A DNA stretch of 64,000 bases from an uncultured Flavobacteriales bacterium (GTDB taxonomy: Bacteria; Bacteroidota; Bacteroidia; Flavobacteriales; BACL11), in NCBI GenBank assembly GCA_905181585.1, contig CAJIYG010000009.1, positions 62,001-126,000 on the forward strand, read 5' to 3'. Shown piece by piece: positions 33,963 to 42,681 of the stretch (positions are counted from its first letter, which is position 1; each line of letters opens with the position of its first letter). Below the pieces are notes generated by a model. The model was not told where the DNA came from. It searched no databases and worked only from the letters and a program-made list of their open reading frames with translations. The translations under genes were made by a program, and so were the position numbers.

Positions 33963-34983
33963 GATTGTCGGGAAATGGAATTATTTTGACATTCATTCCT
34001 TCCTTTAGAATCATATCAACTCCTCTAAAAGATGCTTTAATACCAGCAGCATCCCCATCAAATAAGATAGTTATATTTTTTGTAAATCTACTTATTAGCT
34101 TTACTTGTTCTGTAGTAAGCGATGTGCCTGATGCTGAAACCACATTTTCTATTCCCTTTTGATGCATTGCAAGCACATCTGTATAACCTTCTACTATGTA
34201 GCAATTATCTAATTTACTTATTTGATTTTTGGCAAAAAATATTCCATATAGAACCTTACTTTTATTATAAATGGAAGATTCAGGAGAGTTTTGATACTTA
34301 GCTTTGGCATTTTTACTTAAGGCTCTTCCGCCAAAACCTAAAATCCTTCCTGAAAAACTATGAATAGGAAACATTACACGATCTTTAAATCTGTCTACAA
34401 TAACTTTATCATTAACTTTAAAACCTAATCCTGATTTAAGAAAAACTTCTTTATCAAAGGAATTATTTATAGCTTCATTGAAAAGTGCACTTTGATTTTT
34501 GGGGCTATAACCTAGCTCAAACTTTTTAATAATTTCTTCGTTAAAACCTCTTTCTTTAAAATATGATAAACCAATATTTTGACCTTCTTCTTTTTCCCAA
34601 AGTGATTTTATAAAAAAAGTATTCGCAAATGTTGAAAGAATATACAAACTGTCCTTTTCATTGGCAATCTGAGTTTGTTCTGAAGTCATTTCTTCTTCTT
34701 CAATCTCAATGTTGTATTTTTTCGCTAAGTATTTGAGAGCTTCAGGATAATTATAGTGTTCTTTATCCATTAAAAAACTTACACTATTGCCCCCTTCACC
34801 ACAACCAAAACATTTATAGATCCCTTTAGTAGGTGAAACTGTAAATGAAGGAGTTTTTTCGTTATGAAAAGGGCATAATCCTAACAAATTAACCCCTCTT
34901 TTTTTTAATGTAATAAAGTCTCCAACAACTTCCTCTATTTTAACAGTTTCAAAAATTTCATCAATAGTATGCTTTGGTATCAT
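33853..34983 (-). CDS. dnaG: DNA primase DnaG, N-terminal zinc-binding and Toprim part
   Basis: A 376-codon frame with the CHC2 zinc finger (LCPFHNEKTPSF and YKCFGCGEGG, Cys-His-Cys-Cys), the RNA polymerase core (YSPKNQ, VMFPIHSFSGRILGFGGRAL) and the Toprim motifs CYIVEGYTDVLAMHQ and ITILFDGDAAGIKAS. Synthesises RNA primers at the replication fork. After DPDSYSKTLSSDDFKLFLKN the frame goes off into unrelated residues and stops, while the rest of DnaG continues in the next frame. It starts at the ATG at 34983, overlapping the end of the polyprenyl synthase gene by 4 bases. Confidence 0.88.
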   Translation of the reverse strand: MIPKHTIDEIFETVKIEEVVGDFITLKKRGVNLLGLCPFHNEKTPSFTVSPTKGIYKCFGCGEGGNSVSFLMDKEHYNYPEALKYLAKKYNIEIEEEEMTSEQTQIANEKDSLYILSTFANTFFIKSLWEKEEGQNIGLSYFKERGFNEEIIKKFELGYSPKNQSALFNEAINNSFDKEVFLKSGLGFKVNDKVIVDRFKDRVMFPIHSFSGRILGFGGRALSKNAKAKYQNSPESSIYNKSKVLYGIFFAKNQISKLDNCYIVEGYTDVLAMHQKGIENVVSASGTSLTTEQVKLISRFTKNITILFDGDAAGIKASFRGVDMILKEGMNVKIIPFPDNHDPDSYSKTLSSDDFKLFLKNQCSRFYNIQNFNFIF

Positions 34984-35954
34984 TTTTTCCTATTTACAAC
35001 ATAATCCATAAGTAAATGTAATGATTTTACTGAATCATTTTGCTCCAGTTTATTTAAAACGTCTATTCCGTTATTGTAATATGTCCTCATTTTATTTTCA
35101 GCATATATTAGCCCCCCTTCATCTTTTACAATATTTATAATTTGAGTGATTTTACTTTGGTTTTTGCTGTCTTTTTTTATTGTATTAATGATGAATTCTC
35201 TGGTCTTTTTTTCAACTTTGTTAAGAGTATATATAAGTGGAAGTGTCATTTTTTTCTCTCTTATATCTAGACCTGTAGGCTTCCCAATAATTGGGTTGTG
35301 TGTATAGTCAAACAGGTCGTCTTTTATTTGAAAAGCAATTCCGGCATTTTCGCCAAATATTCGCATTGACTCTATATTATCAGTTGTTGTTTTAATTGAA
35401 TTAGCACCACTTTCACAGCAAGCTGCAATTAATGTTGCTGTTTTCTTTCTAATTATTTCAAAATATATTTCTTCTGTAATGTTTAATCTCCTTGTTTTTT
35501 CTATTTGTAACAATTCCCCCTCACTCATTTCTTTCACCGCCTTACTTACGATTTTTAACAATTGGAATTCTTCTTTTTCTACAGCTAATAGCAATCCTCT
35601 AGATAATAGAAAATCACCAACAAGAACTGCAATTTTGTTTTTCCAGAGTGCATTTATTGAAAAAAAACCCCTTCTAAAGTTTGATTCATCTATTACGTCA
35701 TCATGAACTAATGTTGCAGTATGCAATAGCTCAATCATAGAAGCAGCATTATATGTACTGTCATTTATTTCAGCAAATGATTTTGCACATAAAAAAACAA
35801 ACATAGGTCTCATTTGCTTGCCCTTTCTTTTGATGATATAATGCATTATTTTATCAAGAAGTGAAACATTAGTTATTAATGATTGCTTAAACTTCTCTTC
35901 AAATAAGCTCATTTCTAATTTAATCGGAGATTTTATCTTATTAATTATAGACAT
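34980..35954 (-). CDS. Polyprenyl diphosphate synthase (octaprenyl-type)
   Basis: A 324-residue trans-isoprenyl diphosphate synthase. First Asp-rich motif in LVHDDVIDES (about residue 85), second in QIKDDLFDYT (about residue 215); GKQMRPMFVFL and RRGFFSINALW are also typical. It adds isopentenyl units to allylic diphosphates; the length and IspB-like features suggest a long-chain product for the menaquinone side chain, but chain length cannot be read reliably from sequence alone. It overlaps the dnaG start by 4 bases. Confidence 0.9.
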   Translation of the reverse strand: MSIINKIKSPIKLEMSLFEEKFKQSLITNVSLLDKIMHYIIKRKGKQMRPMFVFLCAKSFAEINDSTYNAASMIELLHTATLVHDDVIDESNFRRGFFSINALWKNKIAVLVGDFLLSRGLLLAVEKEEFQLLKIVSKAVKEMSEGELLQIEKTRRLNITEEIYFEIIRKKTATLIAACCESGANSIKTTTDNIESMRIFGENAGIAFQIKDDLFDYTHNPIIGKPTGLDIREKKMTLPLIYTLNKVEKKTREFIINTIKKDSKNQSKITQIINIVKDEGGLIYAENKMRTYYNNGIDVLNKLEQNDSVKSLHLLMDYVVNRKK

Positions 35955-36017
35955 GGTTTATTAGAAATGTTTTAGGCTAATATACAAACTTTTACTACTG
36001 ATAAATATGGGGATTAA

Positions 36018-37058
36018 TTATTTTAATTTATTAACTAATTGACCACATGCTGCATTGATATCTTTTCCTTTGCTTTTTCTAAGGTTGACAATTACATTTT
36101 TGTTTTCTAGAAAATGAATAAAATCATTAGTTTTTTTATTTGAAGATTTTGTGTAAGCTAAATCATCAACTGGATTGTATTCGATTAAGTTTATCTTGCA
36201 AGGACTAATCCTAGAAAATTTGACAAGTTCGTGCGCATCTTCTAAACTATCATTGATATTACTAAATAAGATATATTCGTAAGTAATTCTCGAGCCTGTT
36301 TTGTCATAAAAATATCTGATAGAATCTTGTAATTTTTCTAAAGGAATGGCTCGGTTTATAGGCATCAATTCTTCTCGTGTATTATCTTTTGCAGAATGTA
36401 AGCTAATGGCAAGGTGGAACTTTACATTATCGTCAGCTAATTTTGTTATCATTTTACTAATTCCAGCTGTTGAAACAGTAATTCTTTTTGCTGATATTGC
36501 TAGCCCTTTTTCAGTTGTTATTAAATTAATCCCTTTCAAAAGGTTATCATAATTTAATAAGGGTTCGCCCATCCCCATAAAGACAATATTACTTAACGAT
36601 CTCCCAAAATTTAATTTTGCTTCCTCATTTAAGATAAATACTTGGTCATATATTTCACTGTAGCTTAAGTTTCTTTCAAGTTTTAATGTCCCAGTTGCAC
36701 AGAAATTACATGCTAAGCTGCAACCCACCTGCGAGGAGACGCAAGCGGTTAGTCTTTTTTTTGATGGAATTAATACTCCTTCAACTAAATTATTATCGTG
36801 TAATTTTAGACTATATTTTGCTGTTCCATCAATACTTTTTTCAGCTTTATGAATTTTTACAGCATTTATAACAAAATATTCCTTTAAGAGCTCTCTAAGT
36901 TCTTTTGATAGTGAGGTCATCTCGTCAAATGATATAGCTCTTTTTTTCCAAAGCCATTCATATACCTGATTTGCTCTAAATTTTGGTATTTTTTTTGAGA
37001 TAAAGAATTCTATTAACTCTTGCTTATCAATATTTCTTATGTCTTTTTTTGTATTCAT
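36018..37058 (-). CDS. rlmN: 23S rRNA (adenine-2503-C2)/tRNA methyltransferase RlmN
   Basis: About 346 residues from the ATG at 37058 (MNTKKDIRNIDKQEL); the longer start at 37091 would begin upstream of the promoter box. Radical-SAM enzyme that methylates A2503 of 23S rRNA and A37 of some tRNAs. The CX3CX2C cluster motif is CSLACNFC, followed by ATGTLKLERNL. NIVFMGMGEPLLNYDN and the C-terminal INAACGQL (methyl-carrying Cys) are present. Its -7 box is one arm of a perfect 16-base palindrome shared with the divergent amidohydrolase gene. Confidence 0.96.
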   Translation of the reverse strand: MNTKKDIRNIDKQELIEFFISKKIPKFRANQVYEWLWKKRAISFDEMTSLSKELRELLKEYFVINAVKIHKAEKSIDGTAKYSLKLHDNNLVEGVLIPSKKRLTACVSSQVGCSLACNFCATGTLKLERNLSYSEIYDQVFILNEEAKLNFGRSLSNIVFMGMGEPLLNYDNLLKGINLITTEKGLAISAKRITVSTAGISKMITKLADDNVKFHLAISLHSAKDNTREELMPINRAIPLEKLQDSIRYFYDKTGSRITYEYILFSNINDSLEDAHELVKFSRISPCKINLIEYNPVDDLAYTKSSNKKTNDFIHFLENKNVIVNLRKSKGKDINAACGQLVNKLK

Positions 37059-37086
37059 TATCTTTGCAAAGATATATTTACTTTTG
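37059..37086. promoter_or_regulatory. Overlapping divergent promoters (palindrome TATCTTTGCAAAGATA plus TACTTTTG)
   Basis: TATCTTTGCAAAGATA at 37059-37074 is a perfect 16-base palindrome in which both arms are TAnnTTTG boxes on opposite strands. The minus-strand box (37067-37074) lies 8 bases before the rlmN ATG. On the plus strand a further TACTTTTG (37079-37086) lies 4 bases before the ATG at 37091. The two genes therefore share about 30 bases of control DNA. Confidence 0.6.
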
Positions 37087-37090
37087 ACCA

Positions 37091-38224
37091 ATGCGTTTTT
37101 TACAAGCTGATTATTTATTTCCTATCTATATGCCCCCTATTAAGAATGGTATTTTACAAATTAATTTTGATGGTAAGGTTGTTGATATTCATAAAGAAAA
37201 CTCTCTTTCAGGAGTTCCAATAGAAAAATTTAGTGGTGTATTATGCCCAGGATTTATTAATTCACATTGTCACTTAGAATTAAGTCACTTATTAAATTGT
37301 ATTTCCCCAAATTCTGGATTAGTTAAATTTATAAAAGAAATTAGTAATCGGCCTAAAGTCTCTAAAAGTATAATTAAAAATAAAATTATAGCTGCTGAAA
37401 ATCAAATGATTGCAAATGGTATTGTTGGTGTGGGAGATATCTGTAATACTGATGATACTTTATTTTTAAAAAGAGAAAATAATATTTCTTACTATAATTT
37501 TATTGAAACTTTTCAAATAGATGAACAAAAGTTTGAGAATACAATTAATAATAGTATTGAAATAAGAAATAGATTTAGTTCTTATGGCTTAAAGGCGACA
37601 ATTGTTCCTCACTCACCATACAGTGTTCCACCTGATTTAATGAAAATGATATATGAACAAATTGATGATAAAAGTGATGTTATTTCTATTCATAATCAAG
37701 AATCAAAAGAGGAGAATATGCTATTTCATTCAAAAGATGGGGAACTAATTAGATGGTTGGTAAGTATAAGTGCTTCCAATAAAATTTGGAAGAAAATTCA
37801 TAAATCTACAGATGTTTTACACAACATTTTTAATCAAAAACATTTATTAGTACATAATACATTTATGAGTAAAGATGATGTCATTGATGCATATTACTGT
37901 ACATGTCCAAAGGCAAATATATACATCGAAGGTGTTACCCCAGATTATTCATTTTTTAATGTTAATAAATTATGTGTAGGAACAGATAGTCTTGCTTCTA
38001 ATTCAAATCTTTCAATAATTGAAGAACTTTTTTGTGTTCAAGAAAATTCTGATTTTGATTTAAATACGCTTTTAAAGATTGGAAGTCAAAATGGCGCTGA
38101 TTGTTTAGGATTCACTGACTTAGGAACTTTCGAAAAAGGAAAGATACCGGGTGTTAACCTCTTAAGAAATATTGATATTAAAATGAAAATAACTCCAGAA
38201 ACAATAGTGAGAAAAATTATCTAG
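37091..38224 (+). CDS. Amidohydrolase family protein (ATZ/TRZ-type deaminase-like)
   Basis: A 377-residue metal-dependent hydrolase. It has the N-terminal strand and the metal motif CPGFINSHCHLELSH (HxH), then IVPHSPYSVPPDL, SIHNQESKEE, LVHNTFMSKDD and VGTDSLASNSNLSIIEE, which together give the His-His-His-Asp metal set of the cytosine/guanine/aminofutalosine deaminase group. Bacteroidota relatives are often labelled aminodeoxyfutalosine deaminase, but the substrate is not proven here, and no other futalosine-pathway gene is seen in the window. Its ATG at 37091 follows a TACTTTTG box by 4 bases, and its 3' end overlaps ispD by 4 bases. Confidence 0.8.
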   Translation: MRFLQADYLFPIYMPPIKNGILQINFDGKVVDIHKENSLSGVPIEKFSGVLCPGFINSHCHLELSHLLNCISPNSGLVKFIKEISNRPKVSKSIIKNKIIAAENQMIANGIVGVGDICNTDDTLFLKRENNISYYNFIETFQIDEQKFENTINNSIEIRNRFSSYGLKATIVPHSPYSVPPDLMKMIYEQIDDKSDVISIHNQESKEENMLFHSKDGELIRWLVSISASNKIWKKIHKSTDVLHNIFNQKHLLVHNTFMSKDDVIDAYYCTCPKANIYIEGVTPDYSFFNVNKLCVGTDSLASNSNLSIIEELFCVQENSDFDLNTLLKIGSQNGADCLGFTDLGTFEKGKIPGVNLLRNIDIKMKITPETIVRKII

Positions 38225-38874
38225 TCTTGCAAAGCTTCTGCAATTAAAAGATCTTCTTGTGTAGTAATTTTGATGTTTCTTTCCTCACCACTTAACATTG
38301 TTATTCTGCCATTATTTACTTCAAATACAGAAGCATCATCAGTAAACTTATCAGTACTTACCATAGAATAGGCAGCAATAATTTCGTTGCTAAAAAAGCA
38401 CTGAGGTGTTTGAACTGATACAATAGATTCTCTATCAAAATATGAGCTATTTTTTTTGTCAAATTTTCTTATTGATTCTTTTATTGGCATAACAGGAATA
38501 ACCCCTACACCAGATGAAACTTTTTGACATAGTTTATTAATTAAAAACTTTGTTAAAAGTGGGCGTACACCATCATGAATTGCAACAACACCATTTTGGG
38601 TTATTTTTTTTAATCCATTCTTAACTGATTCAAATCTGTTTGACCCTCCTTTAACAATTATATGCTTAATTGAAAATTTATATTTTTTACATAGATTTTC
38701 CCACTCAATAAACTGATCTTCTGGTAAAACAACAATTATATTATTAAAAGCTGAAAACTTTTTTATTGTATGCATTAAAATGGGAAGGCCATTAAGAACT
38801 AGAAATTGTTTCGCAGTCTTTGCTTGCATTCTTAAGCCTTTACCGCCCGCCACTATTAATGCAGTTTTTTCCAT
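38221..38874 (-). CDS. ispD: 2-C-methyl-D-erythritol 4-phosphate cytidylyltransferase
   Basis: A 217-residue enzyme of the non-mevalonate isoprenoid pathway that couples CTP to MEP. The nucleotide-binding start is LIVAGGKGLRMQAKTAKQFL, followed by the family motifs VAIHDGVRPLLTKFLI, SVQTPQCFF and FTDDASVFE. Its presence indicates isoprenoid supply via MEP. It lies directly downstream of queA (1-base gap) and convergent with the amidohydrolase gene. Confidence 0.93.
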   Translation of the reverse strand: MEKTALIVAGGKGLRMQAKTAKQFLVLNGLPILMHTIKKFSAFNNIIVVLPEDQFIEWENLCKKYKFSIKHIIVKGGSNRFESVKNGLKKITQNGVVAIHDGVRPLLTKFLINKLCQKVSSGVGVIPVMPIKESIRKFDKKNSSYFDRESIVSVQTPQCFFSNEIIAAYSMVSTDKFTDDASVFEVNNGRITMLSGEERNIKITTQEDLLIAEALQD

Positions 38875-38875
38875 T

Positions 38876-39931
38876 TTAGATAATTAACATAGCATCTCCA
38901 TATGTATGAAATTTGTATTTTTTCTTAACAGCCTCTTTGTAAGCTTTCATGAGTAGGTCATATCCAGCAAAAGCTGCAACCTGCATCATTAAAGATGATT
39001 TTGGTAAATGAAAATTAGTCAGCATACAGTTTGCAATTTGAAAATTATGAGGAGGGAAAATAAATACATTAGTCCAGCCATCATAAGGAATTACCATGCT
39101 TTTAGTTGATACACTACTTTCAAGTGTCCTCATGACTGTTGTTCCTACTGCACAAATTCTTTTGTTCTGTAATTTAGCACTATTAATTTTTAACGCTGCC
39201 TCTTCATTAATTTGCATTTGTTCAGACTCCATTTTATGTTTGGACAAGTCTTCCACCATTATAGGAGCAAAAGTCCCTAAGCCAATATGTAATGTTGTTT
39301 CTGCAAACTCTACTCCTTTTATTTGCATTTTTAGCATTTGTTTTTTGCTGAAGTGAAGTCCGGCAGTAGGGGCAGCTACGGCTCCTTCATGTTTAGCATA
39401 GATTGTTTGGTATCTTTCAGTATCTTGATTAGTTGGCTCCCTTTTAATAAATCTTGGTAGTGGAGTGCTTCCTAGCGAGTTTAATGTCTCTTTAAATTCT
39501 TCATGAGTACCATCATATAAGAATCTTAACGTTCTACCTCTTGATGTTGTATTGTCAATTACCTCAGCAATTAGTTCATCATTTTCGCCAAAAAATAATT
39601 TATTTCCAATTCTAATCTTTCTTGCTGGGTCAACTAATACATCCCAAAGTCTATTTTTTTGATTTAACTCTCTAAGTAAAAACACTTCAATTTTTGCGCC
39701 AGTTTTTTCTTTATTTGCATATAATCTTGCAGGAAATACTTTTGTATTGTTAAGACATATCAAATCATCACTTTCAAAGTAGTCAATAAGATCGCCAACT
39801 TTTTTATGTTCAATATCTCCAGTATTTTTGTTTATGACCATTAGTTTGGATTCATCTCTGCTTTTTGCTGGTGTGTCTGTAATAAGCTTTTCAGGTAAAT
39901 CAAAGCTAAACATTGACAATTTATATTTCAT
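38876..39931 (-). CDS. queA: S-adenosylmethionine:tRNA ribosyltransferase-isomerase
   Basis: About 351 residues from the ATG at 39931 ([16 protein letters not shown]); the longer frame to 39955 would begin with TTG inside the promoter. Transfers the ribosyl part of SAM to preQ1-modified tRNA in queuosine synthesis. Signatures are [21 protein letters not shown]-type start, [38 protein letters not shown] and [27 protein letters not shown] box lies upstream at 39953-39960. It is followed by ispD in the same direction. Confidence 0.95.
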   Translation of the reverse strand: MKYKLSMFSFDLPEKLITDTPAKSRDESKLMVINKNTGDIEHKKVGDLIDYFESDDLICLNNTKVFPARLYANKEKTGAKIEVFLLRELNQKNRLWDVLVDPARKIRIGNKLFFGENDELIAEVIDNTTSRGRTLRFLYDGTHEEFKETLNSLGSTPLPRFIKREPTNQDTERYQTIYAKHEGAVAAPTAGLHFSKKQMLKMQIKGVEFAETTLHIGLGTFAPIMVEDLSKHKMESEQMQINEEAALKINSAKLQNKRICAVGTTVMRTLESSVSTKSMVIPYDGWTNVFIFPPHNFQIANCMLTNFHLPKSSLMMQVAAFAGYDLLMKAYKEAVKKKYKFHTYGDAMLII

Positions 39932-39952
39932 AATGATTTTTTTTAGGGTTTG

Positions 39953-39960
39953 CAAATATA
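39953..39960 (-). promoter_or_regulatory. -7 element for queA-ispD
   Basis: Minus-strand TATATTTG, 21 bases before the queA ATG. No preQ1 riboswitch-like structure is apparent in the very short leader. Confidence 0.5.
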
Positions 39961-39989
39961 ATACATTGGGAAGGCGATGTCAATAGATT

Positions 39990-40700
39990 TTAGCTATTTA
40001 GTTTTTTTTCAAAATCTTCTATTTTTAAAGATGACTCTAAAGAAAATGCTCCGATACTCGTTCTTACGAGAGAAATTAGATGTGCTCCATTTTGTAGTTT
40101 CTTACCTAAATCATGCGCTATTGATCTAATATAAGTCCCTTTACTACAATTTATCTTGATTTTAATATTTGGTAATTTGACCTCAATTATCTCTATTGAA
40201 TTGATAATCACTTTTCTAGATTTAATAACTATGTTTTCCCCTCTTCTTGCTTTTTTATATAATCTTTCCCCGTCAACTTTCAATGCAGAATAAATTGGAG
40301 GCACCTGTTCTATTTCTCCTATAAATTCTTTTAGATTATGCTGAATTTTTTCCAATGTTATAGATTTGGTACAAAAGATATTATCTATTTCGGTTTCTAA
40401 ATCAAATGATGGGGTTGTAGCTCCAAATAGTATATCTGCAATATATGTCTTATCTTGATCTTGAAGTTGTGATATTTTTTTTGTAAATTTTCCAGTACAT
40501 ATAATCATTAAGCCTGAAGCGAGAGGGTCTAATGTACCCGCATGACCAACTTTAAGTTTCTTAAATTTATATTTTATCTTTAATAAGTTTCTTACTTTTT
40601 TTACTAAATCAAATGAAGACCATCCTACTGGTTTATTAAAAGTTAAGATTTTCCCATTTAAAAATAATTCAGATGAAATTTCTCTATCAGCTTCTATCAT
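39990..40700 (-). CDS. truB: tRNA pseudouridine-55 synthase TruB
   Basis: A 236-residue enzyme making pseudouridine at U55 of tRNA. Motif I is NKPVGWSSFDLVKKVRN; the catalytic Asp lies in VGHAGTLDPLASGLMII; PPIYSALKVDGERLYKKAR and SKGTYIRSIAHDLG complete the set. The C-terminal part is short, as in other Bacteroidota. It follows uppP with no gap, in the conserved block ftsX-DUF3098-uppP-truB-queA. Confidence 0.96.
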   Translation of the reverse strand: MIEADREISSELFLNGKILTFNKPVGWSSFDLVKKVRNLLKIKYKFKKLKVGHAGTLDPLASGLMIICTGKFTKKISQLQDQDKTYIADILFGATTPSFDLETEIDNIFCTKSITLEKIQHNLKEFIGEIEQVPPIYSALKVDGERLYKKARRGENIVIKSRKVIINSIEIIEVKLPNIKIKINCSKGTYIRSIAHDLGKKLQNGAHLISLVRTSIGAFSLESSLKIEDFEKKLNS

Positions 40701-41492
40701 TTATAAGCTAGAAATAATTATTGCAGATAATCCTACCACAAAACAATAAATTGAAAAGTACTTAAGTTTGCTGTTTTTTACAATTTTAATCATCCATTTA
40801 CAAGCAAAAATTCCGGTAATAAATGCCGCAAAAAAACCTGCAGAAAGCTCTAAAACAGAAGATTGGACGAATAAATCACCACCATCTAATAAGTCTTTTA
40901 ATATTTTGCCAATAATTAATGGGACAACCATTAAAAAAGAAAATTTTGCGGCTTTTTCTTTATCAACTCCAAGAAGCACAGCTGTTGAAATTGTTGCCCC
41001 AGATCTTGATATTCCTGGTATTATTGCAACAGCCTGAGATAGTCCGATAATTATTGCATCGAAAAAACTTACTTTTTTATTTGTTGTTTTGGCTTTATCT
41101 GCAAGAAACAAAATAGCTCCTGTTAATATTAGCATTATCCCAACAAATGAGATTTGATTATTGAATAAACTTTCCATTTCATCATTAAATACTAACCCAA
41201 TAATTGTTGCAGGAATCATTGACAAAATAATTTTTATAGAAAATTGAAAGTCCTCTTTGCTTTTCTTTAATAATACTCCTTTAAAGATATCTATAATTTC
41301 ATTTCTAAAAATTACAATAGTACTTAGTGCTGTAGCAAAATGTAGTACAACTGTCATCAAAAGACTTTGGCTAGCAACTTGTTTATTTCCAAGAATAGTC
41401 TTCATTATCTCTAAATGTCCACTGCTACTTACAGGAAGAAACTCTGTTAATCCTTGAATAATCCCTAATAAAATTGCGTGAAGAATCTCCAC
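40701..41492 (-). CDS. uppP: Undecaprenyl-diphosphatase UppP (BacA type)
   Basis: A 263-residue inner-membrane enzyme that dephosphorylates undecaprenyl diphosphate to recycle the cell-wall lipid carrier. Eight or so helices, with the two active-site motifs GLTEFLPVSSSGHLEI near the start and IPGISRSGATISTAVLLG near residue 155. The start is a GTG at 41492: the sequence from there (MEILHAILLGIIQG) aligns with the usual N-terminus. No ATG is available nearby. Confidence 0.95.
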   Translation of the reverse strand: MEILHAILLGIIQGLTEFLPVSSSGHLEIMKTILGNKQVASQSLLMTVVLHFATALSTIVIFRNEIIDIFKGVLLKKSKEDFQFSIKIILSMIPATIIGLVFNDEMESLFNNQISFVGIMLILTGAILFLADKAKTTNKKVSFFDAIIIGLSQAVAIIPGISRSGATISTAVLLGVDKEKAAKFSFLMVVPLIIGKILKDLLDGGDLFVQSSVLELSAGFFAAFITGIFACKWMIKIVKNSKLKYFSIYCFVVGLSAIIISSL

Positions 41493-41498
41493 AGGAAT

Positions 41499-41717
41499 TT
41501 ATTTTTTTGGTTGGTACATAATGGCAAAAATTTCGATAATAAAGCCAATAACAATTAGAATTGGAGCTAAAGTAAGTCTTCTGAAATTAAATATTTCATA
41601 AGAGAATTCATTTGGATTTTCAGAGCCTCCACCAATCATTAATATTAGACCAGTTGCAATAAAAAGCACACCTAAAATTAATAGGAGATAATTTTTTTGT
41701 TTAAATACGAATTTCAT
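41499..41717 (-). CDS. DUF3098 family small membrane protein
   Basis: A 72-residue protein with two membrane helices (about 12-30 and 48-66) around a loop containing IGGGSENPNEFSYEIFNFRR. This is the DUF3098 pattern, a Bacteroidota family found between ftsX and uppP. Its conserved position suggests a role in cell division or envelope synthesis, but no function is known. Confidence 0.88.
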   Translation of the reverse strand: MKFVFKQKNYLLLILGVLFIATGLILMIGGGSENPNEFSYEIFNFRRLTLAPILIVIGFIIEIFAIMYQPKK

Positions 41718-41722
41718 TTTTT

Positions 41723-42601
41723 TTAATTGTAAAGTTCACTTTCTGACACATTAATAAATTTTTTGACTGCAAAATATGTTGATAGACTACTTAATATTAT
41801 TCCAATTATAAAAATAAGTATAAAAACAAGACCAATGATTTTTAAATCTGTAATATTTAGCAAGCTTGCTGTTTCAGCCTGAACTAATTGAATTGAGCCC
41901 ATTAGCATGAAAATAGCGAATATTGCACTGTACATTCCCTGATATAGCCCATCTAAAATAAAAGGTTTTTGAATGAAGCTGTTTTGTGCCCCTACAAGTC
42001 TCATTGTTTTAATTAAAAATCTTTTTGAGTATACTGAAAGCCTAATTGTATTGTTAATAAGAGCAAAAGCAATAAAAAATAGTATAATGCAAAATGTTAT
42101 TAGAAAAAGAGATAGTTTTTTTACATTATTATTGATTCTACTAATTAGATTTTTTTGATAATAAATTTCGTGAACTAAACTGTTTTTAATTAGATTATTT
42201 GAAATTACAGAAAGGCTATCATTATTTGAGTAATCTGGATTAAGTTTAACATCGATAGATGCAAGTATTGGGTTGAAACCAAGAAAATCTACAAATTCTT
42301 CTCCAAGATCAGATTCTAATTCAGATGTTGCCGCATCCTTTGAGACAAAAGTGGTTGATTTCGTGAATGGCATTGCATCAACTGACTTATTAAATTTCTT
42401 TACTTCAAATTGATTTGTATTTTCTTTTAACATAATAGAGAAACCAATATTTTCCTTTATATAGTTAGAAAGTTTCTGGGCATTTATTAATGCCAACGAC
42501 AATAATCCAACAACAAATAGGACAAGAGATAAACTAATAATAACAGATGCAGAGGAAGAAATTATTTTTCTATTAAGAGTTTTGTTTTTACTTTTATTCA
42601 T
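41723..42601 (-). CDS. ftsX: Cell division protein FtsX (permease-like)
   Basis: A 292-residue protein with an N-terminal helix (about 13-37), a periplasmic domain with IGFSIMLKENTNQFEVKKF, and three C-terminal helices of the MacB/FtsX permease type, including IRLSVYSKRFLIKTMRLVGA. FtsX works with the ATPase FtsE to activate peptidoglycan hydrolases at the septum. ftsE is not adjacent, as is usual in Bacteroidota. It heads the ftsX-DUF3098-uppP-truB block and is divergent from leuS. Confidence 0.93.
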   Translation of the reverse strand: MNKSKNKTLNRKIISSSASVIISLSLVLFVVGLLSLALINAQKLSNYIKENIGFSIMLKENTNQFEVKKFNKSVDAMPFTKSTTFVSKDAATSELESDLGEEFVDFLGFNPILASIDVKLNPDYSNNDSLSVISNNLIKNSLVHEIYYQKNLISRINNNVKKLSLFLITFCIILFFIAFALINNTIRLSVYSKRFLIKTMRLVGAQNSFIQKPFILDGLYQGMYSAIFAIFMLMGSIQLVQAETASLLNITDLKIIGLVFILIFIIGIILSSLSTYFAVKKFINVSESELYN

Positions 42602-42649
42602 TCTGTTGGCTAAAATATAAAAATAGTATAAAGATTAGTTTGTATTGAT

Positions 42650-42657
42650 TAAATTTG
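42650..42657 (+). promoter_or_regulatory. -7 element for leuS
   Basis: TAAATTTG (TAnnTTTG), 24 bases before the leuS ATG at 42682. Confidence 0.45.
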
Positions 42658-42681
42658 TATCGCATAGAATAAAAAATATTG

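Noticed and set aside
37059-37091. Longer RlmN start at 37091
   Set aside because: It would begin upstream of the predicted -7 box; MNTKKDIRN at 37058 fits the family start.
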